From positions 620,001 through 684,000 of the forward strand of contig NZ_BTTW01000005.1 of the NCBI RefSeq assembly GCF_036245865.1: a DNA stretch of 64,000 bases, in the 5' to 3' direction. The position numbers and the translations under genes are program-made. This document shows, piece after piece, positions 27,554 through 36,048 of the stretch. Origin of the DNA: Corallococcus caeni (GTDB taxonomy: Bacteria; Myxococcota; Myxococcia; Myxococcales; Myxococcaceae). The notes beneath the pieces are model-generated. The model did no database searches. It saw only the letters and a program-made list of their open reading frames with translations, and was not told where the DNA came from. Within the stretch, counting starts at the first letter, position 1. Every line of letters starts with the position of its first letter.

Positions 27554-28993
27554 ATGCGATGGCATGGGTGGTTGACGCTGGCATGCGTCGTCCTGCTGGC
27601 GACTGGCTGTGCGTCCGTGCCCTTCGAACCTGACTCCGAGGACTCCAGCGAGGATGTGCTCACCCCCTTCCTGAAGTGTTCATCGCCCGCGGCCTTCGTG
27701 GCCATGCAGCGGGGGATGGACATGGCCCGGGTGCTCGAGTCACTGAGTGACTGGGATGCCGTCCGGCTGGGCGCCCTGGGCCCGGTGGACGCGAAGGCCG
27801 CTGAAGTCCTGAGCCGGAAACGCTCGGCTTTTCTCATCAGCGCCTCCGAGCGGTACGGCGTGGCCCGAGCCGAGGTGTTCGCCCTCTTCATCCTCCACTC
27901 CACATGCGATGACGAGATGCGTGCCGTGCTTCACCGATTGGCTCAGGACAAGCAGCTTGGCCAGACGCTGGGCGCGATGACCACGGTCCGCGAGCAACTG
28001 CATGAGCGCGGCCTGACGTTCGAGACACATGCCGAGCGTCCCGAACGCAGCGGCGATGTGCTCCGGGGCTTGGGCCGCGCCAGCCGGGATGCACTCGCCA
28101 GCAGCGAAGTGAGCGCGGGAGCCCGCTACTTGGACCTGTCCTCCAAACGCGAGCAACTGCCGCTGCCCTACCGCCAGGCCCTCGACGAGGTGGAGCAGTC
28201 CCTCATGGAGCAGCACTTCGCTGCGAACAGCGTGGCGCTGGGAAGCTTTGACCACCTGACCTTCGGCGTACCGTTGGGCTTCTTCCACCTGTTGGCGGGA
28301 ACCGCGCAGGGAGCATTGTCGCTGGCTGAGGGGAGGTACGAGCAGGCGTCGCGTGAGCTGGCACCCGCGGCGCTCATGGTCGCGCTGTATGCAGGTGGAA
28401 AGGGAGCACGAGCACTCCGAGAGTCTTCCGGGCCTGTCATCAACCTGGAGAGATTGAAGGCAGTGGTGGCCCGGCTTGAGGAGCAACTGGGAGTCAACGC
28501 GGCCCGTGACGTGTTCCGGTACCTCCAGGCTCGCCGGGAGAATGCCTATGTCGCCGCCGAGTGGGGAGAGGCAGGGGTCCTGGCCCTGCATGAGACCCGG
28601 GGCAACGCGGCGAGGGCCCAGGCCATGTTGGCGGAGGCCGAGCGCGAACGGCCACGTACAACCGCAAGCGCGTCCACGGGAGGCTTCTCCACCGACACCC
28701 CCATCCGGAACGCGCATCTGGCCGGGAGGACACATCCGGTAACCGGCGTCCCTTTCGACGCGGAGGGCTACCCTGATTTCAAGGCGGCCGGAGTCGTGAA
28801 GGCCGAGGTGAGGATTCCCTATACTGGTTCGCGTGCCGGAGACTTCGCCGCCGCGAACAAGGCAGCGGGCTTGAGGGAAACACCCAAGGGAATGACCTGG
28901 CATCACCATCAGGACCGAGCCACCCTGCAACTGGTGCCCACCGCCATTCACGCCCGGACAGGACACACTGGCGGTTTCTCAGGAGGCCCATGA
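27554..28993 (+). CDS. SitA-like lipoprotein toxin with C-terminal WHH nuclease domain
   Basis: This is a 479-residue protein with a lipoprotein signal (VVLLATGC, Cys19) and Ala at +2, which favours outer-membrane sorting. A helical N-terminal region of about 350 residues includes a hydrophobic stretch at 231-285 (HLTFGVPLGFFHLLAGTAQG and ALMVALYAGGKGA). A linker and HPVTGVPFD follow, then the toxin tip: GMTWHHHQD (449-454) and TAIHARTGHTGG, which fit the WHH clade of HNH/Endo VII nucleases. This is the architecture of M. xanthus SitA toxins, which are passed between kin by TraAB-dependent outer-membrane exchange. The stop overlaps the immunity gene start (ATGA). Codon use seems less GC-extreme than neighbours. 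The delivery route is inferred. Confidence 0.8.
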   Translation: MRWHGWLTLACVVLLATGCASVPFEPDSEDSSEDVLTPFLKCSSPAAFVAMQRGMDMARVLESLSDWDAVRLGALGPVDAKAAEVLSRKRSAFLISASERYGVARAEVFALFILHSTCDDEMRAVLHRLAQDKQLGQTLGAMTTVREQLHERGLTFETHAERPERSGDVLRGLGRASRDALASSEVSAGARYLDLSSKREQLPLPYRQALDEVEQSLMEQHFAANSVALGSFDHLTFGVPLGFFHLLAGTAQGALSLAEGRYEQASRELAPAALMVALYAGGKGARALRESSGPVINLERLKAVVARLEEQLGVNAARDVFRYLQARRENAYVAAEWGEAGVLALHETRGNAARAQAMLAEAERERPRTTASASTGGFSTDTPIRNAHLAGRTHPVTGVPFDAEGYPDFKAAGVVKAEVRIPYTGSRAGDFAAANKAAGLRETPKGMTWHHHQDRATLQLVPTAIHARTGHTGGFSGGP

Positions 28994-29457
28994 TGGCGCG
29001 GTTCGTGCGGACGACCGAGATGGGACCCTTGCTGAGCGAGGCGGACCTTGCCGCGTTCGAGCAGCGGTATGCCCTCAAGCTCCCGGTCCCGCTTCGTGAG
29101 TTCCTGCTGACCACCAACGGTGGCCGGCCGGAGCGCGACCTCTTCAAGCTCCAGGGCGTGCCGGGAAATCCCTTCGGCCGGATCCATTTCTTCTTCGGGC
29201 TCAACGACCCCATCGAGTCCTGCAACCTCGACTGGAACCTGGAGGTCTTCCGAGACCGTCTTCCGCAGGGGATGCTTCCCATCGCGACGACGGAAGGCGC
29301 GGACAAGATCTGCCTTGCGGTGAGCGGCGCTGGAACAGGACGGGTGTTCTACTGGGACGCGCACGCCCGCGGCGTCCACTTGCTGGCGGAGGACCTGGAC
29401 ACGTTCATCTCGGCACTCCGGTCGGATGCGCTGTCGCCCACTGTCCTGGAGTCCTGA
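28990..29457 (+). CDS. SMI1/KNR4 (SUKH)-family immunity protein
   Basis: This is a 155-residue cytoplasmic protein with AGGAGG four bases before its ATG, which overlaps the toxin stop. The SUKH pattern is clear: LSEADLAAFEQRYALKLPVPLREFLLTTNGGRP, then GRIHFFFGLND and LPIATTEGADKICLAVSG, then VFYWDAH, with an aromatic-acidic core. SUKH proteins are the commonest immunity proteins for WHH and other HNH-type polymorphic toxins, which supports the nuclease call for the upstream gene. It should bind the toxin domain and protect the producer and exchanged kin. A second ATG three bases on is also possible. Confidence 0.87.
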   Translation: MMARFVRTTEMGPLLSEADLAAFEQRYALKLPVPLREFLLTTNGGRPERDLFKLQGVPGNPFGRIHFFFGLNDPIESCNLDWNLEVFRDRLPQGMLPIATTEGADKICLAVSGAGTGRVFYWDAHARGVHLLAEDLDTFISALRSDALSPTVLES

Positions 29458-29565
29458 GTCACGGCCGCGCGGCGTACGCCCCTGGACGCTCGGGCTCCGG
29501 AGGCATTGTCAGGGGCATGTGGCCTGTTATCACCCGGAGACGTTCGCACCGGGAGGCACCCGCAC

Positions 29566-30972
29566 ATGGCCATCGCCACCATCAGCCCCACCACCGGCAA
29601 GACGCTGCGCACCTTCGACGTGCTCTCGTCCGAGGAGCTGGAGCGCAAGCTGCAACGGGCCGCGGACACGTTCCGCTCCTACCGCGAGACGTCCTTCGCC
29701 GACCGCGCCCGCTGGATGCGCCGCGCCGCTGAAATCCTCGAAGTCGAGGCCGACCGCTTCGGCCGCATGATGACGGAGGAGATGGGCAAGCCCCTGGAGG
29801 CCGCCAAGGCGGAGTCCATCAAGAGCGCCACCGCGTGCCGCTACTACGTCACCCGCGCGGAGAAGCTCCTGCGCGACACGCCCATCGACGTGGATGGCGA
29901 CACCGCCTTCGTGCGCTACCAGCCCCTGGGCCCCGTCCTCGCCATCATGCCGTGGAACTTCCCCTTCTGGCAGGTCGTGCGCTTCGCCGCCCCCGCCCTC
30001 ATGGCCGGCAACGTGGGCCTCCTCAAACACGCCAGCAACGTGCCCCAGTGCGCCATCGCGCTCGAGGAAATCTTCCGCACCGCCGGCTTCCCCGAAGGCG
30101 CCTTCCAATCCCTGTTCATCGAGACCTCGGACGTGAACCGCGTCATCGAGGATCCGCGCGTGAAGGCCGTCACCCTCACCGGCAGCGAAGGCGCCGGCCG
30201 CGCCGTGGGCGCCGCCGCGGGCCGCGCCATCAAGAAGGTCGTCCTGGAGCTGGGCGGCAGCGACCCGTTCATCGTCATGCCCAGCGCGGACCTGGACAAG
30301 GCCGTACACACCGCCGTGTCCGCGCGCCTCATCAACAACGGCCAGTCCTGCATCGCCGCCAAGCGATTCATCGTCGCCGAACCCATCGCGCAGGAGTTCG
30401 AACGCCGCTTCGTGGAGCGCATGAAGACCATGGTGGTCGGCGACCCCATGGACCCCAAGACGGACGTGGGTCCGCTCGCCACGCCCGGCATCCTCGAAGG
30501 GCTGCACGCCCAGGTGCAGGAGAGCGTGAAGGCCGGCACCCGGCTCCTCCTGGGCGGCAAGCCCCAGGGCGGCCCCGGCAACTTCTACCCGCCCACCGTC
30601 CTGGCGGATCCGCCCCCAAAGGCCCCCGCCTTCCATGACGAGCTCTTCGGCCCCGTGGCCACGCTCCTGCGCGCCCGCGACCTGGAGCACGCCATCGAGC
30701 TGGCCAACGCGACGCCCTTCGGCCTGGGCGCCAGCGTCTGGACCCAGGACGCGAACGAGCAGCGCCGGCTCATCGACGGCATCGAGGCCGGCATGGTGTT
30801 CGTCAACGCGCTCGTCGCCTCCGACGCGCGCCTGCCCTTCGGCGGCGTGAAGCACTCCGGCCACGGCCGCGAGCTGGCCGACCTGGGCATCCGCGAGTTC
30901 GTCAACGCCAAGACCGTCCGCATCACCGGCGCGTCCGGCGCACCGCCCCCGTCGAAGCACGCGGGCGAATAG
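29566..30972 (+). CDS. Succinate-semialdehyde-type aldehyde dehydrogenase
   Basis: This is a 468-residue enzyme from ATG 29566 with GGGAGG nine bases upstream. Asn131 is in IMPWNFPFWQVVRF, Glu228 in VLELGGSDPFIV, nucleophile Cys262 in NNGQSCIAAKRF, and the C-terminal pattern is LPFGGVKHSGHGRELADLGIREF. The LELGGSDPF and KHASNVPQCA segments match the GabD/YneI-like NAD(P)+ succinate-semialdehyde dehydrogenase group rather than the class 3 pair at 11241-14159. It would oxidise succinate semialdehyde to succinate in GABA or related catabolism. It has no transaminase neighbour, so the true substrate is unproven. It is convergent with the next gene. Confidence 0.9.
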   Translation: MAIATISPTTGKTLRTFDVLSSEELERKLQRAADTFRSYRETSFADRARWMRRAAEILEVEADRFGRMMTEEMGKPLEAAKAESIKSATACRYYVTRAEKLLRDTPIDVDGDTAFVRYQPLGPVLAIMPWNFPFWQVVRFAAPALMAGNVGLLKHASNVPQCAIALEEIFRTAGFPEGAFQSLFIETSDVNRVIEDPRVKAVTLTGSEGAGRAVGAAAGRAIKKVVLELGGSDPFIVMPSADLDKAVHTAVSARLINNGQSCIAAKRFIVAEPIAQEFERRFVERMKTMVVGDPMDPKTDVGPLATPGILEGLHAQVQESVKAGTRLLLGGKPQGGPGNFYPPTVLADPPPKAPAFHDELFGPVATLLRARDLEHAIELANATPFGLGASVWTQDANEQRRLIDGIEAGMVFVNALVASDARLPFGGVKHSGHGRELADLGIREFVNAKTVRITGASGAPPPSKHAGE

Positions 30973-30983
30973 CCCACGCCCCT

Positions 30984-32108
30984 TCAGCGCGTGCGCACCC
31001 GGCCATCCATGGGCGCGCCGTGCACCTCTTCCAGCGCGGACGTCACGGCGTCCACCTCCGCGCCCAGCTGCTCCACGCTGTGGCGCAGGCCCGCGCCCGC
31101 CACGTCCGCGTCCGCCGCGTCCGCCGAGCGCACCCGCAACACCTGCGCGTAGAGGTTCTCCAGCGTGTACGCCAGCCGCGTGTACTCGGCCTCCAGCCGG
31201 TCCGCCGCCCGGGTCAGCTCCGCGCGCTGGCGCACCTGCTCATCCAGCACCTGCAGCGCCGCGCGCAGCCGGTCGCGCACCACCACGTCCTCCTCCGCGG
31301 CCCAGCGCGTCTCCAGCGTCTTGCGCTCGTCCGCCAGCCGCCGCACGTCCTCCGGCGGCGCCACCGTGCGCAGCTCGCGCTCACGGCGGATGAGCTCATG
31401 GCAGCTCTTGCGCAGGTCCTGCACGGTGCGCTCCGGCGAGCGCACCATCTCCTGCAACACGCCCTTCCCCGCGCGCAGCTCCGCCAGCAGCTTCTCGCAG
31501 ACGGCGTCCACGCGCTTCAGGCGCGGATCCGCGGGCGCCTCCGGCACCTGCTCCCGCGGCAGCACCGGCGCGGGCGGCTCCTCCACGCGCGTGAGCAGCG
31601 GGTTGTTGGCCGGGCGCAGGTGCTTCGCGGCGCCCTTGAAGAACCCGAGCGCCACGAACACCAGCCACCAGTACTGCTGCGGCAGCCGCACCACCGTGGC
31701 GATGCACGCCAGCGCGACGACGAGCTGCCCCACGCCCACCACCGGGTTGCGCGAGGCCTCCTCCCGCGCCGCCTTCTCCGCGCGCTTCGCGTCCCGGTGC
31801 GCCTGCTGCTGGGCGAGGTACGCGTCGCGCTTGGCCTCCCGCTCCGCGCGGCGCAGGGCGTCCTTCGACTCACGCTCCCACTGCTTCTCCCACCGCTGGC
31901 GCTCCCGCTCCGCGCCGCGCTCCCACTCCCGCTCCCAGCGGTCGCGCTCCTTCTCGGTGGGCAGGCGGCCCATCCGGCGCACCCAGGCTTCCAGGGCCGC
32001 GTCCTTGCGCGCCCGCCCCTCCTCGATGGCCGCCTCCAGTCGGCGCAGGCGCTCGGCCGCGTCGTGGGCAGGGAGGGAGGCAGGGGGCGCTTCGCGGTCT
32101 CGGGGCAC
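30984..32108 (-). CDS. Coiled-coil protein with two membrane segments, unknown function
   Basis: This is a 374-residue protein with a GTG start. Residues 15-120 are an extremely charged helix rich in Glu, Arg and Trp (RDRWEREWERGAERERQRWE and similar). Two hydrophobic segments follow at about 122-155 (VGQLVVALACIATVV and YWWLVFVALGFF), probably a hairpin with both ends cytoplasmic. The rest (about 190-365) is a second coiled coil with KTLETRWAAEEDVVV and RLAYTLENLYAQVL. The shape suggests a membrane-tethered scaffold rather than an enzyme. It is divergent from ctaA across 147 bp. No family is recognised. Confidence 0.68.
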   Translation of the reverse strand: MPRDREAPPASLPAHDAAERLRRLEAAIEEGRARKDAALEAWVRRMGRLPTEKERDRWEREWERGAERERQRWEKQWERESKDALRRAEREAKRDAYLAQQQAHRDAKRAEKAAREEASRNPVVGVGQLVVALACIATVVRLPQQYWWLVFVALGFFKGAAKHLRPANNPLLTRVEEPPAPVLPREQVPEAPADPRLKRVDAVCEKLLAELRAGKGVLQEMVRSPERTVQDLRKSCHELIRRERELRTVAPPEDVRRLADERKTLETRWAAEEDVVVRDRLRAALQVLDEQVRQRAELTRAADRLEAEYTRLAYTLENLYAQVLRVRSADAADADVAGAGLRHSVEQLGAEVDAVTSALEEVHGAPMDGRVRTR

Positions 32109-32255
32109 GAGGTGACGCTAACAACTTCTCCCAGCCTTGGGGACTGGCGCGGGGCGGCCCATAAGCCCAGGTGTTGAGCCATTGGCGCGCGGCGGGCAGG
32201 CGGCCCAGGGCGCGCGGTGGTCCCCCGGGGAGGGATGCGGTAGTGGGAGGGCACG

Positions 32256-33230
32256 ATGACCCTTCCCACCGCCGCGACCCGCCGCTTCCAGTGGTTCAGC
32301 CAGGGCGTGCTCCTCTACAGCCTGGGTGTCATCCTCTGGGGCGCGTTCGTGCGCGCCACCGGCTCCGGCGCGGGCTGCGGCGACCACTGGCCCGTCTGCA
32401 ACGGCGAGGTCCTGCCCCGCGCGCCCTCCGTCCAGACCCTCATCGAGTACACGCACCGGCTCACCAGCGGCCTGGCCACGGTGCTCGCCGTCGCGCTCTA
32501 CGTGTGGGGCCGGCGCGAGTTCCCCAAGGGCCACCCCGGCCGACGCGCGGCGTTCTGGGCGCTGGTGTTCATGCTCACGGAGGGGCTGGTGGGCGCGGGC
32601 ATCGTGCTGCTCAAGTACGTGGCGCAGGACGCGCGCCTGGGCCGCGCGGTGTGGATGGGCGTGCACCTGACCAACACCTTCCTCCTGGTGGGCGCGCAGA
32701 CCCTGGTCGTGTGGGCGTCCCGGGGCCGCGCGCGCATGGCGCTGCGGGGCCAGGGCACGGTGGGCGCGGTGCTGGGCTTGAGCGTGGCCGGAATGCTGGT
32801 GCTGGGCATCAGCGGCGCGGTGGCCGCGCTGGGCGACACGCTGTTCCCCGCCACGAGCCTCGCGCACGGCTTCGAGCAGGACCTGTCGGAGGCGGCGCAC
32901 GTGCTGCTGCGCCTGCGCGTGTTCCACCCCATCATCGCGGTGGGCATGGGCGCGCTGCTCGTCTTCGGCGGCCGGCTGGTGGCGCGGCTGCGGCCCTCGC
33001 CGGACGTGCGGCGGGCGTCCGCGTGGCTCACCGGCGTGTACGTCGCGCAGCTGGGCGCGGGCGTGGTGAACCTGGTGCTGCTGGCGCCGGTGGCGATGCA
33101 GCTCGTGCACCTGCTGCTCGCGGACTGCGTGTGGATGTGCGTGGTGCGGCTGTGCGCGGCGGGGCTCGCGGAGGACGCGCCGCGCCTGGAGCCCGCGGCC
33201 GAGCCTGCGTCCCGCGTGGAGCCGGTATAG
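32256..33230 (+). CDS. ctaA: Heme A synthase (COX15/CtaA family)
   Basis: This is a 324-residue membrane protein with about eight hydrophobic segments. It has the Cys pair of the first periplasmic loop (CGDHWPVC, Cys41 and Cys48) and the heme-ligand histidines in EYTHRL, GVHLTNT, FHPIIAVG and QLVHLLLAD. It oxidises the heme O methyl group to give heme A for cytochrome c oxidase. Length and topology agree with the family. The next gene starts only 8 bp after its stop, and three glycosylation genes follow on the same strand, an unusual neighbour set for ctaA. No ctaB or oxidase subunit genes are in the window. Confidence 0.92.
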   Translation: MTLPTAATRRFQWFSQGVLLYSLGVILWGAFVRATGSGAGCGDHWPVCNGEVLPRAPSVQTLIEYTHRLTSGLATVLAVALYVWGRREFPKGHPGRRAAFWALVFMLTEGLVGAGIVLLKYVAQDARLGRAVWMGVHLTNTFLLVGAQTLVVWASRGRARMALRGQGTVGAVLGLSVAGMLVLGISGAVAALGDTLFPATSLAHGFEQDLSEAAHVLLRLRVFHPIIAVGMGALLVFGGRLVARLRPSPDVRRASAWLTGVYVAQLGAGVVNLVLLAPVAMQLVHLLLADCVWMCVVRLCAAGLAEDAPRLEPAAEPASRVEPV

Positions 33231-33237
33231 GCTCCCC

Positions 33238-34989
33238 GTGTCCGCTCCCTCCATGACGACCCCTGCCCCCCTGACCGAGCGCCTGGATGGCTTCCTCGTC
33301 CGCCACCGCCGCCGCGTCCTGGGCGGGCTGCTGCTGCTGGCGGTGTTCCTGCGGGTGATGGTGGGGATGGAGCTGGCGGGGGGGCCGCTGGTCCGCATTT
33401 CGGAGCTCGTCCCGGCTTCCGACAACGCCTTCTTCGTCACCTGGTCGCAGCACCTGGCGGAAGAGGACTGGCTCCAGCGACAGCCGCTCCATCCGATGCC
33501 GCCCTGGATGCGAAAGGTCGCCGGACAGGTGATGCGCGAGCATCCCGACGTCCCCGTGCGGTTGGGACTGGCCAGGGACAAGTCGTATGACCCATCCGCC
33601 ATGAGCGTCCGCCTGTGGGACCACTGGCTGGGCGGGGCAACGTACTTCCAGGAACCCCTCTACCCCTACCTCCTGGCGCTCACCCGCGTCGTGGCCGGTC
33701 CCAGCACCTGGAGCATCTTCGCCTGGCAGGGCGTCCTGGGCGTGGCGATGCTGTGGCTCGTCTACCTCGTGGGCCGGAGGCTGCTGGGAGAGACTGTAGG
33801 CGTCGTCGCGGCGCTCCTGGGCCTGGGGTACGCGCCGTTCATCGTCCACGAGTTCGCCCTGCTGCGCGACTCGCTCATCGTGTTCGCCACGATGGCGTTG
33901 CTTTGGGCGCTGCTGGAGGCCCTGGAGCGGGGCGGCTGGCGCTGGGCGCTGTTCGGCGCGCTCTGCGGCGGGGCCATCCTGTTGAAGGTGCCCTTCCTCT
34001 TCTTCGTCGTCCTGGCGCTCGCGGGGGCGCTGCTGTCGCGCCGCTGCGGACCGCGCGATGCGAGCCTGGCCCTGGGCTGCATGATGCTGGCGATGATGCC
34101 CGCCCTCGTGCGCAATGCACTCGTGGGCGTGCCGCTGTTCCGGCTCAACGGATCCGGAAACGCCATGCTGGCCATCTTCCATGTGAAGGATGCGCTGCCC
34201 GCCCAGTTCCTCATCAGCAAGCACTACGCGGACATCCTCGTCCAGGAGGACGGACACCTGCTCCCCTCACTGGTGGCGGCCATCCAGACCCATGGCTCGC
34301 TGACGCATTACCTCCTGCTCTGTGTGCAGAAGCTCGTCTCGCTGGTCCACGGAGAGGAACTGCCCAACAACGTGGACGTGAACCTCTTCCTCCAGGCGTG
34401 CGGCCTCCTGCGGGCGATGCCGGTCTCGTTCTGGCTGCTGGCGCTCCTGGGCGCGGTAGGGCTCATGGCCACCGCCGGGCGGTGGCGGCGGGTCTGGCCG
34501 CTCTACATCGCCATCGCGGCGGGCGTGCCCACCATCCTGCTGGCGTCGATGCTCGCCCGCTATCGCCTGCCGATTGCCGCGGCCATGCTGCCACTGTCGG
34601 CGTCGGGGCTGCTGGCCTTGGGGGAATGGACGAAGACGCACCGCTGGGGCGCGCTGGCGACGACAGGGCTCCTGGCGCTGCTGTACGTCCCCTGGGCCGT
34701 GCGCGAGCACGTGATACCGGGCACGGAACGCTCAGCCGCCCAATACCGGCGTCTGGGCCGGCTGAGCATGGACCTGGACCCGGAGTTCGCCGCGCTCCAC
34801 TTCCGTGAATGCCTGCGGTGGAACGCGGAGCTCGCGGACTGCGAACTGGGTCTGGGGCAAGCCCTGCTGCAGCAGGGACAGGTCGAGGAGGGCCTTGCCG
34901 CCCTTCGTCAGGCCGCGGCCCTTTCGCAGTCCGACCCCACCACCCGGCAGGCCGCCGAGCAACTCCTGCAGGCCCATGGAGGCCCCTGA
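33238..34989 (+). CDS. Membrane glycosyltransferase of the GT39/ArnT type with a TPR-like tail
   Basis: This is a 583-residue protein. The GTG at 33238 follows the ctaA stop closely; ATG 33253 is an alternative and neither has a strong ribosome site. About eleven hydrophobic segments follow an N-terminal anchor. The large first loop and the pattern YFQEPLYPYLLAL fit the PMT/ArnT/GT-C fold, where polyprenyl-phosphate sugars are donors. The C-terminal 70 residues (FRECLRWNAELADCELGLGQALLQQ and LAALRQAAALSQSDP) read like a tetratricopeptide pair facing the periplasm. It probably transfers a sugar made by the next two genes to lipid or protein. The acceptor is unknown. Confidence 0.78.
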   Translation: MSAPSMTTPAPLTERLDGFLVRHRRRVLGGLLLLAVFLRVMVGMELAGGPLVRISELVPASDNAFFVTWSQHLAEEDWLQRQPLHPMPPWMRKVAGQVMREHPDVPVRLGLARDKSYDPSAMSVRLWDHWLGGATYFQEPLYPYLLALTRVVAGPSTWSIFAWQGVLGVAMLWLVYLVGRRLLGETVGVVAALLGLGYAPFIVHEFALLRDSLIVFATMALLWALLEALERGGWRWALFGALCGGAILLKVPFLFFVVLALAGALLSRRCGPRDASLALGCMMLAMMPALVRNALVGVPLFRLNGSGNAMLAIFHVKDALPAQFLISKHYADILVQEDGHLLPSLVAAIQTHGSLTHYLLLCVQKLVSLVHGEELPNNVDVNLFLQACGLLRAMPVSFWLLALLGAVGLMATAGRWRRVWPLYIAIAAGVPTILLASMLARYRLPIAAAMLPLSASGLLALGEWTKTHRWGALATTGLLALLYVPWAVREHVIPGTERSAAQYRRLGRLSMDLDPEFAALHFRECLRWNAELADCELGLGQALLQQGQVEEGLAALRQAAALSQSDPTTRQAAEQLLQAHGGP

Positions 34990-34992
34990 CGC

Positions 34993-36048
34993 ATGCATCG
35001 GCTCGAACTGCCTCCTGGCCCGCCCTCTGTCGAAGCGCGAACGACCGCCAGCGTGTCCCGCGACGCGGCCGACCTGACGCTCGACATCGTCATCCCCGTG
35101 TTCAACGAGGAGGAGATGCTGGACCTGCTGCTCGGGCGGCTGGCCCAGGTCTTCGCGCCCGAGGTGCTCGCTCGGCAGGGCGTAGCGTCCGTGCGGCTTA
35201 TCCTGGTGGACGACGGAAGTCGCGACGCCACCGCGCGGCTGCTCGCCGAGCGCATCCGGGGAGGACTGCAGGCGCGGCTCATCCGGTTGTCGCGCAACTT
35301 CGGACATCAGGGCGCGGTGTGCGCGGGGTTGGACCACGCGGATGCGGACCTGGTTTCGGTGATGGACGCGGACCTCCAGGATCCGCCGGAGGTGGTCTGG
35401 GACATGCTGGCCGCATGGCGCCAGGGCGCGGACGTCGCCTTTGGAAGGCGGCGGCGGCGGCAGGGCAACGTGGTCAAGCGGTTGGGTTACTGGGGCTTCT
35501 ACCGGCTGGTGGCGTTCCTCTCCGAGATCAACCTGCCCCTGGACACCGGGGACTTCTGCCTGATGGACCGGGGCGTGGTGACGGCGCTGCGCCAGTTGCC
35601 GGAGAACCTGCGCTTCTCCCGGGGCCTCAGGGCTTGGGTGGGTTTCCAGCAGGTGGCGGTGCCCTTCGACCGGCCAGCACGCGCTGCGGGCGAGCCCAAA
35701 TACACCTGGAGCAAGCTGTACCGGTTGGCCACCGACGGCATCGCGTCCATGAGCACGCGGCCCCTGCAGGCGGCCCAGCTCGCCAGCTTCCTCTTCGGCG
35801 TGCTCACGGTGCTCTTCCTGTTCCTGCTGGTGGGCTTCTCACGCCACCTGGACGTGCCTCGTCCTTTCCTCTTCGCCTACGTGCTCATCGCCACTGGCAA
35901 CGCGGTGCTGGCGTTCTGCCTCTACATCCTGGGGGCGTACGTGGGCCGTACATACCTGGAGGTGAAGGGCCGTCCCCCCTATCTCGTGATGGAGCGGGTG
36001 GAACCCCGCGTGCGCCAGGAGAATCTCCATGTCCCTCCCGTCCCCTGA
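34993..36048 (+). CDS. Polyprenyl-phosphate glycosyltransferase, GT2 (DPM1/ArnC/GtrB-like)
   Basis: This is a 351-residue protein. The GT-A domain opens with LDIVIPVFNEEEMLDLLL and contains LILVDDGSRDATA, FGHQGAVCAGLDHADAD and the DxD-like VMDADLQDPPEV. RGLRAWVGFQQ and YTWSKLYRLATDGI follow, then two transmembrane helices (about 258-280 and 290-320) at the C-terminus. These features match enzymes that load a sugar onto undecaprenyl phosphate on the inner face of the membrane. It starts 3 bp after the preceding gene and overlaps the methyltransferase by 20 bp. The GT-C gene upstream would use the product. Confidence 0.88.
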   Translation: MHRLELPPGPPSVEARTTASVSRDAADLTLDIVIPVFNEEEMLDLLLGRLAQVFAPEVLARQGVASVRLILVDDGSRDATARLLAERIRGGLQARLIRLSRNFGHQGAVCAGLDHADADLVSVMDADLQDPPEVVWDMLAAWRQGADVAFGRRRRRQGNVVKRLGYWGFYRLVAFLSEINLPLDTGDFCLMDRGVVTALRQLPENLRFSRGLRAWVGFQQVAVPFDRPARAAGEPKYTWSKLYRLATDGIASMSTRPLQAAQLASFLFGVLTVLFLFLLVGFSRHLDVPRPFLFAYVLIATGNAVLAFCLYILGAYVGRTYLEVKGRPPYLVMERVEPRVRQENLHVPPVP

